Of a DNA stretch of 64,000 bases, positions 27,795-37,074 are shown piece after piece; the first letter of the stretch is position 1, and the number at the start of each line of letters is the position of its first letter. This stretch comes from Achromobacter spanius. GTDB taxonomy: Bacteria > Pseudomonadota > Gammaproteobacteria > Burkholderiales > Burkholderiaceae_B. The DNA is taken from contig NZ_CP121261.1 in assembly GCF_029637605.1 (NCBI RefSeq), forward strand, positions 1,860,001-1,924,000, given 5' to 3'. Position numbers and translations under genes: made by a program. The notes below the pieces were generated by a model. The model ran no database searches, was not told the origin of the DNA, and saw only the letters and a program-made list of their open reading frames with translations.

Positions 27795-28150
27795 ATCGAA
27801 ACCTCATTGCAATAGATGCGGGACGAAAACGGAGCCAGATCGTCGACAAGGTGATGGATGGCGGCGACGCGCGCGCGTCGACGCACGGCCGCCACACCGC
27901 GGTGTGCGTGCCCTTGTCTAGTCGGATTTTGAGCGTTGCCCCGAACGCAAGGGGCATGGACGATATGGCAATGAGATGAGTACTGAAGGGGCAGGCGGGT
28001 CGATATTTCAAAAATAGCCGTGACGTAATCCCAGGCGGGATTCGTGCCCATACGCATACATTCCCCAAATACAATCGACGACGTGAGACCGTCGTGCGTC
28101 AGTTCTTTTTTTTAGAATGGCGCAAACATGGGGTTTTGTCCAGGGCCGCT
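27795..28150. other. Non-coding leader and promoter region of the peptide-transport operon
   Basis: About 356 bp with no convincing gene, between the dppB start and the end of the upstream LysR gene on the same strand. It holds a perfect 14-bp palindrome, CACACCGCGGTGTG (27893-27906), about 99 bp before dppB, a 6-bp-stem hairpin at 28078-28095 and an isolated run of eight T at 28106-28113. The palindrome may be an operator. Its GC-rich composition makes chance possible. Confidence 0.4.
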
Positions 28151-29041
28151 TTAGGGGCTTGCCATCTGGATGAGCAACTCTGCAAATGCCTCGACAGAGC
28201 GAGGCAGTTGCCTGCCCTGCATGGTGTAGATCTGCACCATACGATCGTAGATATCCGAATCCGTCAGCGGAATGGCAACGACGTCGCCGCGTTCCACGGC
28301 AAACCACACCGCAAGCTTGCCCGCCAGGGTGATCGCCTGGAAGTCGCGGATGTAATGCTGCAGCGCGCCCGAATAGTCGGAAATGAAGACGTAGTTCAGC
28401 TCGATGCGCGCGCGCATGCAGCAGTAGTCGACCAGGGTACGGGTGCTGCTGTCCGCGCCCGACATGACCACGTCGTGGGCGGCGATGTCCTGCAGCGACA
28501 GGATCTCGCGGTTGGCGAGCGGATGTGTTGGGGACATCACCGCGTACAGTGGGGCGCTCTTGGAAAAAATGACGTCCACGCCATCGGTGGGCAGCATGCT
28601 GTAGGCCATGCCGAGATCCACCTCGCCCAGCATGACCACCTTGCGCACCTCGGTGCGCCTGACGAGGCGCATGTCGAAGGTCACCTCCGGCGATATCTTG
28701 CGGAATTCGCCGATGGCGTGCGGGATCAGTTCCCGCCCGAAACCCTCGTTGGCGGCGATGCGGATGGTGGACCTGCCCAGGCGCGACCTGGCCGAGATTT
28801 CCTCGCTGACGCGTTCGGATTCAAGAATGGCCCGGCGCGCATAGACCGCAAGCAGCTCCCCGGTTTCAGTCAGGCGCATGCCGCGCGCATTGCGCTCGAA
28901 CAGCGCGGTGCCGTGCTTCTGTTCCAGGCTTTGTATCTGCCTGCTGACCGCTGAAGGAGCGACGTGCAGAATTTCGGCAGCCGATGTGACCGAGCCGCAA
29001 TTGGCAACTTGAAGAAAATATCGAAGGGCCGAGCTGATCAT
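28151..29041 (-). CDS. LysR family transcriptional regulator
   Basis: A 296-residue regulator. The N-terminal winged HTH reads LRYFLQVANCGSVTSAAEIL then APSAVSRQIQSLE. The rest is the periplasmic-binding-like effector domain. ATG 29041 was chosen because the family alignment starts at MISSALRYF; an upstream ATG at 29083 would add 14 unaligned residues. It is divergent from the M81 peptidase gene (237 bp gap) and upstream of the peptide ABC operon. It therefore probably controls one or both in response to a peptide-derived ligand. Confidence 0.9.
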   Translation of the reverse strand: MISSALRYFLQVANCGSVTSAAEILHVAPSAVSRQIQSLEQKHGTALFERNARGMRLTETGELLAVYARRAILESERVSEEISARSRLGRSTIRIAANEGFGRELIPHAIGEFRKISPEVTFDMRLVRRTEVRKVVMLGEVDLGMAYSMLPTDGVDVIFSKSAPLYAVMSPTHPLANREILSLQDIAAHDVVMSGADSSTRTLVDYCCMRARIELNYVFISDYSGALQHYIRDFQAITLAGKLAVWFAVERGDVVAIPLTDSDIYDRMVQIYTMQGRQLPRSVEAFAELLIQMASP

Positions 29042-29278
29042 GGGAACTGGTGTGATCCATTGCGGCCCGCATCCGATATACACGAGCGCGGGCGGGTAAA
29101 AAGACGAATGTGAGAACCTCGAGAACGACCTGCAAAACAGGCTTGGATTTTATCTTGCCAGGCCGCGACACGGGAGCTTTCAATTATTCGCAATGGCCCT
29201 TCGACAATCGGTAATGGACCGCCGCTGCCCGGTGCGCGAGACTGACGGCCATCTCAATACCACCAGACCGCTCCCTTC

Positions 29279-30799
29279 ATGGACCTTGAAAAGAAAATCC
29301 GCGTCGCCGTGCTGCATTTCATGCACGAGACCGTTACCTTCCTGAGCAACGACACCACGCTTGCAGACTTCGTCTATGAAGGCTCGCCCGCCCGAGGCGA
29401 AGACCTGCTGACCGGCGACACGCGCGGTTATATCGGGGGATTCGTGAAAGTGGCGCGCGAGTACCCCAACGTGGAAGTGGTGGGCATCGAGTCACCGCTG
29501 TTTCCCAAGACAGGCACCGGATCGGGCTGGGTTACCCATGAAGCCTTCGAACACTTCGTGGGCATCATGATCCGCGAACTGCGCGAGCAAGGCCCGTTCG
29601 ACGGCGTCTATCTGGCCGTGCATGGTGCGATGGCGGTGCGCGGCATTGCGCGCCCCGAGGCCGAGCTCGCGCGGCGCGTACGCGAAGTGATCGGTTCGGA
29701 CGCCTTTATTTCGGCGACGTTCGATCCTCATGCCAACGAGGACGAGGCCTTCCTGAAGTCCGCCGACATGGCGTTCTCGGTCAAGTACTTTCCCCACTAC
29801 GACTGCCACCTGCAGGGCCAGCGCGCCGCGCGGATGCTGGTGCGCGCCATACGCGGCGATTTCAAGCCGGCCAGCTTTCAGCGCAAGGTGCCCATCATTT
29901 CAGCCACCGTGCTGCAATGGACCGGCGCTTCACCATGGATGGACATGATTCAACGTGCCCTCGTCTGGGAGGCTCGCGAACCGGATCTCTTCGTCAACGT
30001 GCTGTTCGGCTTTCCGTGGGCAGACGTGCCGGACACCGGCATGACCGTCCAGGCGCTCAGCAACGGCAACCCCGAACTGGCGCGCAAGGTGGTCGACGAT
30101 ATGTGCGACTGGATCTGGCGCCGGCGCGATGATCTGCTCAACACGACGAAAATTCTGTCCATCGCCAACGGCGTGAAGCAGGCAAAGGAGCTTGCCACCG
30201 AAGGACGCAAGCCTGTTGTGCTGGCCGATCATAGCGACCGTTCGGGTTATGCCACCTGGATCCTTGCGCAAGTGCTGGCACAAAACCTGTCGCGCACCTT
30301 GATCGCCACGATCGCGGACGAGCAAGCCATCCAGACGCTGCAGGAAGCCGGTGTGCAAGTCGGGCAGGATTTCGACATGGCGGTGGGCGGACGCGTGGAT
30401 CCCTCCTCGGGCGAGCCGGTGCGCATCATCGGCAAAATCGTTCATGTCGGCGAGAAAGGCGCTGGCCAGGACCGCTACCTGAACAACGTGAATATCGCGT
30501 TTGGCGATGGAAACCTGCTGGTGCTCAGCCGCTATCTAGTGCAGGCCAAGGAGCTGGAAGAGATCAAGCAACTGCACGCCGACCCGCAAGACTTTGACAT
30601 CCTGGCCATCAAATCGCGCGTGCACTTTCGGCGCGGCTTTGACGACAGCGGTTTCGCCCAAGCCATTCTTGTGGTCGAGCCCGACGAGCCCTTTTTAGGA
30701 ACGGTGCGCCTGGACGGTCTGAAGTACGAAAACGTCGACCTTCGGAACTTCTATCCGTATGGATCGCCCGAGTGGCCGAAGGCAGCGCCAGACCAGTGA
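29279..30799 (+). CDS. M81 family metallopeptidase (MlrC / microcystinase C type)
   Basis: A 506-residue enzyme of the DUF1485/MlrC family. Conserved parts are VLHFMHETVTF near the N terminus (family: ETNTF), GVYLAVHGAM, FDPHAN at 148-153 with the candidate metal ligands Asp149 and His151, and FPHYDCH. In Sphingomonads MlrC cleaves the linear peptides left from microcystin. Most members act on unknown peptides. It is divergent from the LysR gene, and the peptide importer and S9 peptidase lie on the far side, so it probably acts on the same imported peptide. No signal peptide, so cytoplasmic. The SD is weak. Confidence 0.85.
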   Translation: MDLEKKIRVAVLHFMHETVTFLSNDTTLADFVYEGSPARGEDLLTGDTRGYIGGFVKVAREYPNVEVVGIESPLFPKTGTGSGWVTHEAFEHFVGIMIRELREQGPFDGVYLAVHGAMAVRGIARPEAELARRVREVIGSDAFISATFDPHANEDEAFLKSADMAFSVKYFPHYDCHLQGQRAARMLVRAIRGDFKPASFQRKVPIISATVLQWTGASPWMDMIQRALVWEAREPDLFVNVLFGFPWADVPDTGMTVQALSNGNPELARKVVDDMCDWIWRRRDDLLNTTKILSIANGVKQAKELATEGRKPVVLADHSDRSGYATWILAQVLAQNLSRTLIATIADEQAIQTLQEAGVQVGQDFDMAVGGRVDPSSGEPVRIIGKIVHVGEKGAGQDRYLNNVNIAFGDGNLLVLSRYLVQAKELEEIKQLHADPQDFDILAIKSRVHFRRGFDDSGFAQAILVVEPDEPFLGTVRLDGLKYENVDLRNFYPYGSPEWPKAAPDQ

Positions 30800-31124
30800 A
30801 CTTCACGATTTCAACGCGCAAGGCCTTGAAATCGCCCCCTTGTTGTTAACCCGGATCGCCGATACCCGTGCGAGAGCATGGCAAAGGCGCAGGCAGGCGG
30901 CTTGCGTCTTCGGCACCTCAAGCTCGATAGCTTGCGTTGGGTCCGCTCTCCACCTCTACATGCCGCAGCACCCGTCTTGCCGATCCGGCGCACAGACATT
31001 AATATTAATGCGTTTTATTATCATTCAATAATTTAAAGCGCCGCTTTCGGGCAGCCCTCAGGTGCATGGCGTTGCGCCTCACAGCCACCGCAAAGCCCCC
31101 TCTTCCAGCCGCCCTCCCCCCTTG
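30800..31124. other. Intergenic region before the TonB receptor
   Basis: 325 bp without a convincing gene. The last 130 bases are AT-rich compared with the surroundings. They include the perfect palindrome ATTAATATTAAT (30998-31009) and a Fur-box-like stretch just after it. This is the expected place for the receptor promoter. No clear terminator for the peptidase gene was seen. Confidence 0.5.
31010..31028. promoter_or_regulatory. Candidate Fur box
   Basis: On the - strand the nine bases AATGATAAT (31017-31025 on the + strand as ATTATCATT) match the core of the Fur consensus exactly. Over the full 19 bp only about 12 positions match, since the other half is degenerate. It is about 100 bp upstream of the TonB-dependent receptor start, a sensible place for iron repression. 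Confidence 0.4.
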
Positions 31125-33215
31125 ATGTCGCCCCTTCACGCACCCGCCCTATTCGCCGGCCTGGCATTACTTGCCCCCGGCGCGCTACACGCACAGTCTC
31201 CAGACGTCGTCCAACTCCCCTCGGTCCGCGTCACCGCGGATCCAGAAGCCGACGACAGTTTCAATCCCGTCCAGCCGCCCTCCGTCAACAAATCCTCCGT
31301 GCCGCTGTCACAGACGCCACAGTCAATCACCGTGGTCCCACGGGCGGTACTCGACAGCCAACAAGCGCAAACCCTGGCCGACGCCTTGCACAATGTGCCG
31401 GGCGTGGTGGCCAATCAGTTTGGGCGGCGGGGGTGGGATGACCTGATCATCCGTGGGCAAGTCGCTTCCGACTCTTTGTTCCTGGACGGCCTGCGTACGG
31501 CGGCATCCAACCGTGTGGCCGAGCAGTTGTTTGGGCTTGAACAAGTGGAAGTGCTGAAGGGCCCGGCTTCTCTGCTTTACGGTCTGGTGCTGCCCGGCGG
31601 CCTGGTCAACATGGTCAGCAAGCGACCGCAGCCCGAGGCATTTGCCAACGCCGAAACCACAATCGGCAGCCACGATTTCTATCAGGGCACCCTGGACATG
31701 GGCACCCCGCTGTCAGAGAACGGCAAGGCCGCTTTCCGCTTGAACGCGCTGGCGATGAACTCGCATGACGCCACCGACTACGTGTGGTTCAAGAATCGAT
31801 GGATTGCGCCTTCTCTGTCGTTGGACCTTGGAACGCGAACGGACTTCACCATCCTTACCAGCTATCAGGAACGCCGTTATGTGCGGCAGCAAGGCTTGCC
31901 GGTGATAGGGTCCGTGCTTCAAAACCCGAATGGCAGCATCCCTCGTGATCGCTTCATCGGCGAGCCGGATCAGGACCCGTATCGCGGATTCCAGAGCCGG
32001 GTGGGCTATGCCCTGACGCATCGTTTTGACAATGGCTGGACGGTCAACCAGAACCTGCGCTGGCAGGAATTCACGCTTGACGGCCAACTCGTGGCGGCCG
32101 GCACGCTTGCCGCAGGGGGCCGCAGCCTGAGGCGTACCGCCACCAACCAGCATTGGGATGGCGATACGTTCTCGATGGACACGAATGCGCAGCGCCGCTT
32201 CGATACCGCTTGGGGCAAGCACGAGATCACGGTGGGCATCGACTACCTGCGCACGCGCGAGAATGCGCTGCAAAAAAATTGCTCCGTCGGTGCGTTGGAC
32301 ATGTACGACCCGGTTTACGGAAGCCCGATCACCTGCCCCACGAATCCGCGCACCGACAGTCAAAGCACCGTGCGTTCCCTAGGCTTTTACTTTCGTGACC
32401 AGATCCAGCTTGGCGAGCGTTGGCGCCTGATTGCCGGCCTGCGGCGTGATGATGCCGCCAGCTATTCCACGGACAGGCTGACCGGCAACCGCCAGGACAA
32501 CCCGGCACAGAAGACCACCGGTTCTGGCGCAATCATGTATGAAATTGCCCCAGGGATACGCCCCTACATCAGCTACGCCACCTCGTTCTATCCCAACGTA
32601 GGCACCGACGCCAACGGCCAGGGCTTTGAACCCGAGACCGGCCGCCAATGGGAAGCCGGCGTCAAGTTTGACCTGGATGACGGCAATACCAGCCTGACGG
32701 TGGCCGCCTTTGATCTGCGGCGGCGCCAGGTGCTTCAGTCCGACCCGATCAACGACGGCTATAGCATCGCCGTCGGCGAGCAACGTACCCGAGGCGCGGA
32801 GCTTGGCTTTGTGTCGGACCTGGGCAATGGGTTGAGCCTGATGGGCGGCTACGCCTACATTGCGGCCGTCATCACGGACGACGGCGGGCAGGCGGCCTCC
32901 ACCGAAGATGGCTGGCTGGACAACGTGCCGCGCCATAGTTTCAACCTGACGGCACGCTACCGCTTGCGCGGCCCGGCGCAAGGTTGGGAACTAAACGGCG
33001 GAATGCGTGGCGAAAGCCCGCGCCACGCTTATGGATACGTCATCCCGGGTTACGCGGTGGCCGACGCGGGTGTCGCCTATAACGCGGAACGTTGGCGTGC
33101 AGCGTTGACCGTGCGCAACCTGTTCGACAAGGATTACTTTGCGGGCGGCCTGCGCAATGCGGTCGCGCTGGGTGACGGCCGCACAACGATGCTTACGCTG
33201 GGATATCGGTATTGA
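31125..33215 (+). CDS. TonB-dependent siderophore receptor
   Basis: A 696-residue outer-membrane receptor. ATG 31125 gives a clean signal peptide (hydrophobic LFAGLALLAPG, cleavage after LHA). The plug domain has SVPLSQTPQSITVVPRAVLD and the VEVLKGPASLLYGLVLPGG block typical of FecA/FpvA-type siderophore receptors. The rest is a beta-barrel ending in LGYRY with an aromatic last residue. It probably takes up a ferric siderophore with TonB-ExbBD. No siderophore, permease or FecIR genes are adjacent, so it is an orphan receptor, possibly Fur-controlled. Confidence 0.92.
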   Translation: MSPLHAPALFAGLALLAPGALHAQSPDVVQLPSVRVTADPEADDSFNPVQPPSVNKSSVPLSQTPQSITVVPRAVLDSQQAQTLADALHNVPGVVANQFGRRGWDDLIIRGQVASDSLFLDGLRTAASNRVAEQLFGLEQVEVLKGPASLLYGLVLPGGLVNMVSKRPQPEAFANAETTIGSHDFYQGTLDMGTPLSENGKAAFRLNALAMNSHDATDYVWFKNRWIAPSLSLDLGTRTDFTILTSYQERRYVRQQGLPVIGSVLQNPNGSIPRDRFIGEPDQDPYRGFQSRVGYALTHRFDNGWTVNQNLRWQEFTLDGQLVAAGTLAAGGRSLRRTATNQHWDGDTFSMDTNAQRRFDTAWGKHEITVGIDYLRTRENALQKNCSVGALDMYDPVYGSPITCPTNPRTDSQSTVRSLGFYFRDQIQLGERWRLIAGLRRDDAASYSTDRLTGNRQDNPAQKTTGSGAIMYEIAPGIRPYISYATSFYPNVGTDANGQGFEPETGRQWEAGVKFDLDDGNTSLTVAAFDLRRRQVLQSDPINDGYSIAVGEQRTRGAELGFVSDLGNGLSLMGGYAYIAAVITDDGGQAASTEDGWLDNVPRHSFNLTARYRLRGPAQGWELNGGMRGESPRHAYGYVIPGYAVADAGVAYNAERWRAALTVRNLFDKDYFAGGLRNAVALGDGRTTMLTLGYRY

Positions 33216-33228
33216 GTGAGTTGCCAAG

Positions 33229-33247
33229 CGGCCGGATCTTCCGGCCG
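33229..33247. terminator. Hairpin between convergent genes
   Basis: CGGCCGGA, a three-base loop TCT, and TCCGGCCG form a perfect 8-bp GC-rich stem 14 bases after the receptor stop. It lies between two convergent genes and could stop transcription from both sides, but no T-run follows on either strand. It may therefore not be a standard intrinsic terminator. Confidence 0.5.
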
Positions 33248-33275
33248 TACCCGAGACAGCCCCGCTACAGACGCG

Positions 33276-34070
33276 CTACAAACTCGATCCCCCATCCACC
33301 ACCATCAAACACCCCGTAACGTAAGCCGCCTCATCAGACGCCAGAAACAGCGCCGCATTGGCGATGTCCCAGGGGCTGCCCTGGCGCCCCATCGGGCACC
33401 TTGCGTCCCGCGTCTTGTGCCCTGCTTCCGCCGCCTCTGCACTTGCATACAGCGCATCGGCATGCGGCGTGCGGATCATGCCGGGGATGATGCAATTGCA
33501 CCGCACCTGGTCCGGGGCATACTGCCGCGCGATGACCCGCGTCATGTGATTGACGGCTGCCTTGGCGGTGCTGTACGACAGGAATTGCATCGGGCTCCAT
33601 TTCAGGCTTGCCGTTGACGATACGTTGATGATGGACCCGCCACCACGCGCTTTCATCTGCGGCAGGAAGGCGCGCGCCATCGCCATGGAACCGCGCACGT
33701 TGACCGTCATGACGCGATCCCACTCGTCGTCTTGCACGGCAAGCAGGTCGCCCTGGATTTCGATGCCGACGTTGTTGTGCAGGATATCGACGCCACCGAA
33801 ACGCCTCGCCACGTCTTGCGAAGCCTGCTCTATCTGCGCCGAATCCGTGACGTCCAATTCAAGCGCTTCCGCAACGCCGCCCTCCGCGCGAATCATCTCC
33901 ACGGTCTCTTCTGCGGCCGCCAGGGACCGATCGGTGCAGATGACGGTTGCGCCTTCACGCGCGAACCGGATCGCACAGGCGGCTCCGTTACCCACCTGAT
34001 CAGCAGCAGAAAACGAGTTTCTTAACGTGCCGGCGCCTGCTACCAGGGCCACTTTCGATGCCAAGCGCAT
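33276..34070 (-). CDS. SDR family oxidoreductase
   Basis: A 264-residue NAD(P)-dependent dehydrogenase. The active site is visible: Ser151/Ser152 in NVSSTAS, Tyr166 and Lys170 in YSTAK, and an NNVG motif at 99-102. The glycine-rich loop is unusual: GAG at 12-14 is separated from GNG at 27-29 by about a dozen residues instead of the tight TGxxxGxG. A C-terminal GCLMVVDGGSSL is typical of the family. It is the last gene of the LacI-headed - strand operon, 18 bp after the cupin gene. Its substrate is an alcohol or ketone intermediate of that unknown pathway. Confidence 0.88.
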   Translation of the reverse strand: MRLASKVALVAGAGTLRNSFSAADQVGNGAACAIRFAREGATVICTDRSLAAAEETVEMIRAEGGVAEALELDVTDSAQIEQASQDVARRFGGVDILHNNVGIEIQGDLLAVQDDEWDRVMTVNVRGSMAMARAFLPQMKARGGGSIINVSSTASLKWSPMQFLSYSTAKAAVNHMTRVIARQYAPDQVRCNCIIPGMIRTPHADALYASAEAAEAGHKTRDARCPMGRQGSPWDIANAALFLASDEAAYVTGCLMVVDGGSSL

Positions 34071-34088
34071 AGCTTGAAACCTCCCCGA

Positions 34089-34595
34089 TCAATCGCGCGT
34101 GAATTCGGCGCCGCCCTTGGGGCGGATATAGCGCGGGATCGGCAGCCCGGCCTTCTTGGCCGCGTCAAGAATCGAATCTTCGATGGCGCCCGCGTCGCGG
34201 ATATTGGCGAACTGGCCGTCGATGAAGTTGATGTTGGCGCCGAACACCACCATGAAACCTTCGGCCGGCTCCGTGGCGTCCTCGGGCACCGAAAACGTAT
34301 GGACCGAGCCGCCCGGTTCGTACAGATAGCTGCCGGCCTTCTGCACGTCATCCGGGTACTCCAGATAGTTCCACTGGCCCTTGGTGGTGTAGAAGTGGAC
34401 GACGCCGGTATGGAAGTGCGTGGGCAGGCGCGTGCCCGGGGCGAACTTGCCGTACAGCACCCACACACCGTTCTCCCGGTCCAGAAACAAGGGAATGATC
34501 GATGAGCCCGGGGCGGCGCCTGGCACTTCAACGCCGTCTTCAATGTTGACGGTCAGCAGGCGATCTTGATGGGTGATGGTGTACGGAAGTGTCAT
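34089..34595 (-). CDS. Cupin protein of the 2,4'-dihydroxyacetophenone dioxygenase (DAD) family
   Basis: A 168-residue single-domain cupin. The metal site is readable: His60-x-His62 in PGTRLPTHFHTG, His67, and His99 in GGSVHTF, giving a three- or four-His site with the usual motif-1 Glu replaced. The TKGQWNYLEY segment is typical of the DAD group, whose founder cleaves a C-C bond in 2,4'-dihydroxyacetophenone with Fe and O2. Here it may be a dioxygenase or a C-C hydrolase acting on a beta-diketone-like intermediate. Family membership rests on motif resemblance only. Confidence 0.75.
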   Translation of the reverse strand: MTLPYTITHQDRLLTVNIEDGVEVPGAAPGSSIIPLFLDRENGVWVLYGKFAPGTRLPTHFHTGVVHFYTTKGQWNYLEYPDDVQKAGSYLYEPGGSVHTFSVPEDATEPAEGFMVVFGANINFIDGQFANIRDAGAIEDSILDAAKKAGLPIPRYIRPKGGAEFTRD

Positions 34596-34620
34596 GAGCG
34601 TTCCTGATGTTGATGAAGGG

Positions 34621-35649
34621 TCAAGACGGCGCCGCGGGCGCGCACGATTCGCGCAATATCAGCTGCGTCTTGATAACGATGCGATCGCCTTGGGCAGACG
34701 CCGTCTGGCGATCCAGTTGCTTTAAAACCAGTTGTGCCGCGCACGTGCCCACCGCCTCAAGATCCCAACTGAGCGAGGTGATGGCGGGGCTGAATAGCTG
34801 CGACAGATCGGTGTCGCCGATGCTGATAACGCTGATGTCGTTGGGAACCGAGTCTCCGGTATGGCGCAGGGCTTGCAGCACGCCGGACAGGATTCTTGTT
34901 CCCAGGCAGACAAATGCCGTGGGGCGGTTCGCGTGCGACAGCAGTGACATCGCCTCGGTGAACGCGAACTGCATCGCGGACCGTTCCGCCCGGATCAACG
35001 CCGGGTCGGGAACCATGCCGCGTGCGTCGAATGCCTGGCGAAAGCCCGCGATACGTTCTTTACCGGTGCGCAGGTCCGTGCCCGGCGTCAGCAGCGCAAT
35101 GCGCGTATGCCCCAGGTTCAGCAGATATTGCGTTGCCTGGAACGCGCCCGCCGCATGGTCGACGTGGATACCGACGGACGAGTCTCCGAACTCACGGTCC
35201 AGCGCCACCACGGGCAGCTCTTGCGACAGCTTGTCGATGAGGTCGGCGGATTCCTTTTCGCAGGGGCCAAGAATCAAGGCATCGACGCGCCGGCCGCGAA
35301 AGATATCCACCAAGGACGCTTCGCGCCGTCTTTCGTTGTGGGTGCTTGCCACCAGCAGCGAATAGCCTTCGGCCTGTAGCGCGGTCTCCGTCGCGGTGAT
35401 GATGCGCGCGTACAGCGGGTTGGCAAGGTCGGACACCAGCAGCCCGATCACGCCGGATGACTTTGTGCGCAGGCTTCTTGCCACGGCGTCCGGCCGATAG
35501 TCCAGGCTGCGTACCGCCTGTTCGACCGCCGCGATGGCGGCTTCGCTGACGCGCCCGGTTCGGTTCAGCGCGCGCGACGCCGTGCCCAGGGAAACCCCGG
35601 CTTTCTTGGCGACGTCGCGTATGGTGATTCGGGCGATTGGGTCTTTCAT
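34621..35649 (-). CDS. LacI family transcriptional regulator
   Basis: A 342-residue repressor. The HTH reads TIRDVAKKAGVSLGTASRAL at residues 8-27, and the hinge helix (DAVARSLRTKSS) is classical with the leucine lever. ATG 35649 is chosen since the HTH then begins at the usual distance. It is the fifth gene of a - strand operon whose promoter region holds GGAAACGTTTCC, a standard LacI/GalR operator shape, so it probably controls its own operon. The effector is likely the pathway substrate or a product. Confidence 0.93.
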   Translation of the reverse strand: MKDPIARITIRDVAKKAGVSLGTASRALNRTGRVSEAAIAAVEQAVRSLDYRPDAVARSLRTKSSGVIGLLVSDLANPLYARIITATETALQAEGYSLLVASTHNERRREASLVDIFRGRRVDALILGPCEKESADLIDKLSQELPVVALDREFGDSSVGIHVDHAAGAFQATQYLLNLGHTRIALLTPGTDLRTGKERIAGFRQAFDARGMVPDPALIRAERSAMQFAFTEAMSLLSHANRPTAFVCLGTRILSGVLQALRHTGDSVPNDISVISIGDTDLSQLFSPAITSLSWDLEAVGTCAAQLVLKQLDRQTASAQGDRIVIKTQLILRESCAPAAPS

Positions 35650-35709
35650 GATTGTGGTTTTGTCTATGCCGAAAGTGGCTAACATACACCGTCTTCGGCA
35701 CTCGGCCGG

Positions 35710-36240
35710 CTAGGTTCGCGGGCGTATCGGCGCGGACCCATCCCACGATGCGCAAGCTGCTCTGATCTCGTCGAAATATTCGCCTTTGCCGCCTTTCATT
35801 TCCGACACTTCGATCATGCCGCTGGGCAGGTCAGGATGAACGAAGTACGCAAAGCGGCCGCGCAAGCCCATTCGGCCGCCGTGCCCTTCCTGGTAGCCGC
35901 TGCTGAGCAATCGGCCACAGAACTCATCGAAATGATCCAGCGTCCAGAACGCCACGTGCTGCGCGCACTCGCCACCGGCGCGCAAGGAATCCAGATAGAG
36001 CGACGGCGCGTCATCGCGTTGCTGGATCAACTCGATTTGCAGGTCGCCTGAATTCGCCAAGGCAATGGACAGGCGCGGCGGTTGCGATACCTGGCCGCGA
36101 TATCGGAATTCGGTGGTGCCGACCTCTTCCTTGTAGAACCAAGGGCCAACGCCAAGCACGTCGGACCAGTGCTTCATGGCTTTTTCTATGTCGCGGACTA
36201 CATAGCCCACTTGCCGGACGCCACCAAAAATTCTGCTCAT
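35710..36240 (-). CDS. VOC superfamily protein, paralogue of the protein at 13645-14184
   Basis: A 176-residue protein that aligns along its whole length with the VOC protein of the TRAP/RLP cluster. Shared stretches include GYVV-D-IE-AM--W, LGVGPW, ALANSG-, IELIQ-R-D-PS, QHVA-W and a WDG/WDGS ending. Candidate metal ligands are the Glu of QIELIQ, the His of QHVAFW and the Glu of MIEVSE; the first-strand His is again missing (QVGYVV). It lies 9 bp downstream of an SDR gene. Two catabolic operons carrying the same VOC type suggest a shared reaction such as isomerization of a 2- or 3-keto intermediate. Confidence 0.8.
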   Translation of the reverse strand: MSRIFGGVRQVGYVVRDIEKAMKHWSDVLGVGPWFYKEEVGTTEFRYRGQVSQPPRLSIALANSGDLQIELIQQRDDAPSLYLDSLRAGGECAQHVAFWTLDHFDEFCGRLLSSGYQEGHGGRMGLRGRFAYFVHPDLPSGMIEVSEMKGGKGEYFDEIRAACASWDGSAPIRPRT

Positions 36241-36249
36241 GAATGTTCC

Positions 36250-37014
36250 TTAGTTCATGTGGGCGCCGCCGTTGATATCCAACGTCGTGCCGGTGATGTA
36301 GCTGGAAAGATCGCTGGCCAGGAACAGGCAGCCACCGGCCACTTCGTGCGGGCGTCCGGCCCGGCGCAGCGGCCAGCCTTGGGCGGCGTCGTCCTTGCTT
36401 TCATCCGAGCGCCCGGTGCGCGAGAAATCGGTGGTGATCAGGCCCGGGGCAATCGCATTGACCCGGATCTTGTGCTCGCCGAATTCCTTGGCCATGGCGC
36501 GGGTCATGCCTTGCACGCCCGCTTTGGCCGCACAGTAGTGCGCGCCGCCGAAGATGCCGCCGCCGTTCTGCGCCGACAGCGATGAAATCGAGATGATGCT
36601 TCCCGCCGCGCGCTGAATCATCAATGGGATGACGGCTTGGCTCAGGTTGAAGACGCCGGTCAGGTTCACCCGCAGGATGCGTTCAAAATCCGCGGGGGTG
36701 ATGTCGCGAAACGTGGCCTTCTGCGTGATCGCGGCATTGTTCACCAGCACGTCGACCACGCCGCCCGACCAGGCCGCGATCTGGTCGACGGCGGCGCGGC
36801 ATTGCTGGTCGCTGCCGACGTCGCAGACCAGCGCCAGCAGTTGGGTGGGCGCCGCGCCCAGGTCCGCCGCGCTTTCCTGTATTCGGGCTTCATCCAGGTC
36901 AAGCATGGCCACGCGCGCGCCATGCTCCAGAAAGAGTCTTGCGGTGGCCTTGCCTATACCCTTGGGGTGCGCGGCCCCCGAAATGACGGCAACGCGGTCT
37001 TGTAGCAGTTTCAT
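36250..37014 (-). CDS. SDR family oxidoreductase
   Basis: A 254-residue NAD(P)-dependent dehydrogenase with a classical layout: cofactor loop SGAAHPKGIGKA at 12-23, Asp39 in MLDLD (suggesting NAD preference), NNAA at 92-95, Ser144/145, Tyr160 and Lys164 (YCAAK), and a GTTLDINGGAHMN C terminus. ATG 37014 is preferred to a TTG one codon upstream. It differs clearly from the SDR at the operon end, so the pathway has two oxidation steps. The substrate is unknown. Confidence 0.9.
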   Translation of the reverse strand: MKLLQDRVAVISGAAHPKGIGKATARLFLEHGARVAMLDLDEARIQESAADLGAAPTQLLALVCDVGSDQQCRAAVDQIAAWSGGVVDVLVNNAAITQKATFRDITPADFERILRVNLTGVFNLSQAVIPLMIQRAAGSIISISSLSAQNGGGIFGGAHYCAAKAGVQGMTRAMAKEFGEHKIRVNAIAPGLITTDFSRTGRSDESKDDAAQGWPLRRAGRPHEVAGGCLFLASDLSSYITGTTLDINGGAHMN

Positions 37015-37074
37015 CAAGGTCTCGTGTCAGGAAGCTTGGCCGCAAGATCACTCGCCGCCAAGATGGGGAACCGC

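Noticed and set aside
28077..28114. Hairpin ACGACG/CGTCGT followed by a run of eight T
   Set aside because: The T-run is ten bases away from the stem and no + strand gene ends there. For the - strand genes the order is wrong for an intrinsic terminator.
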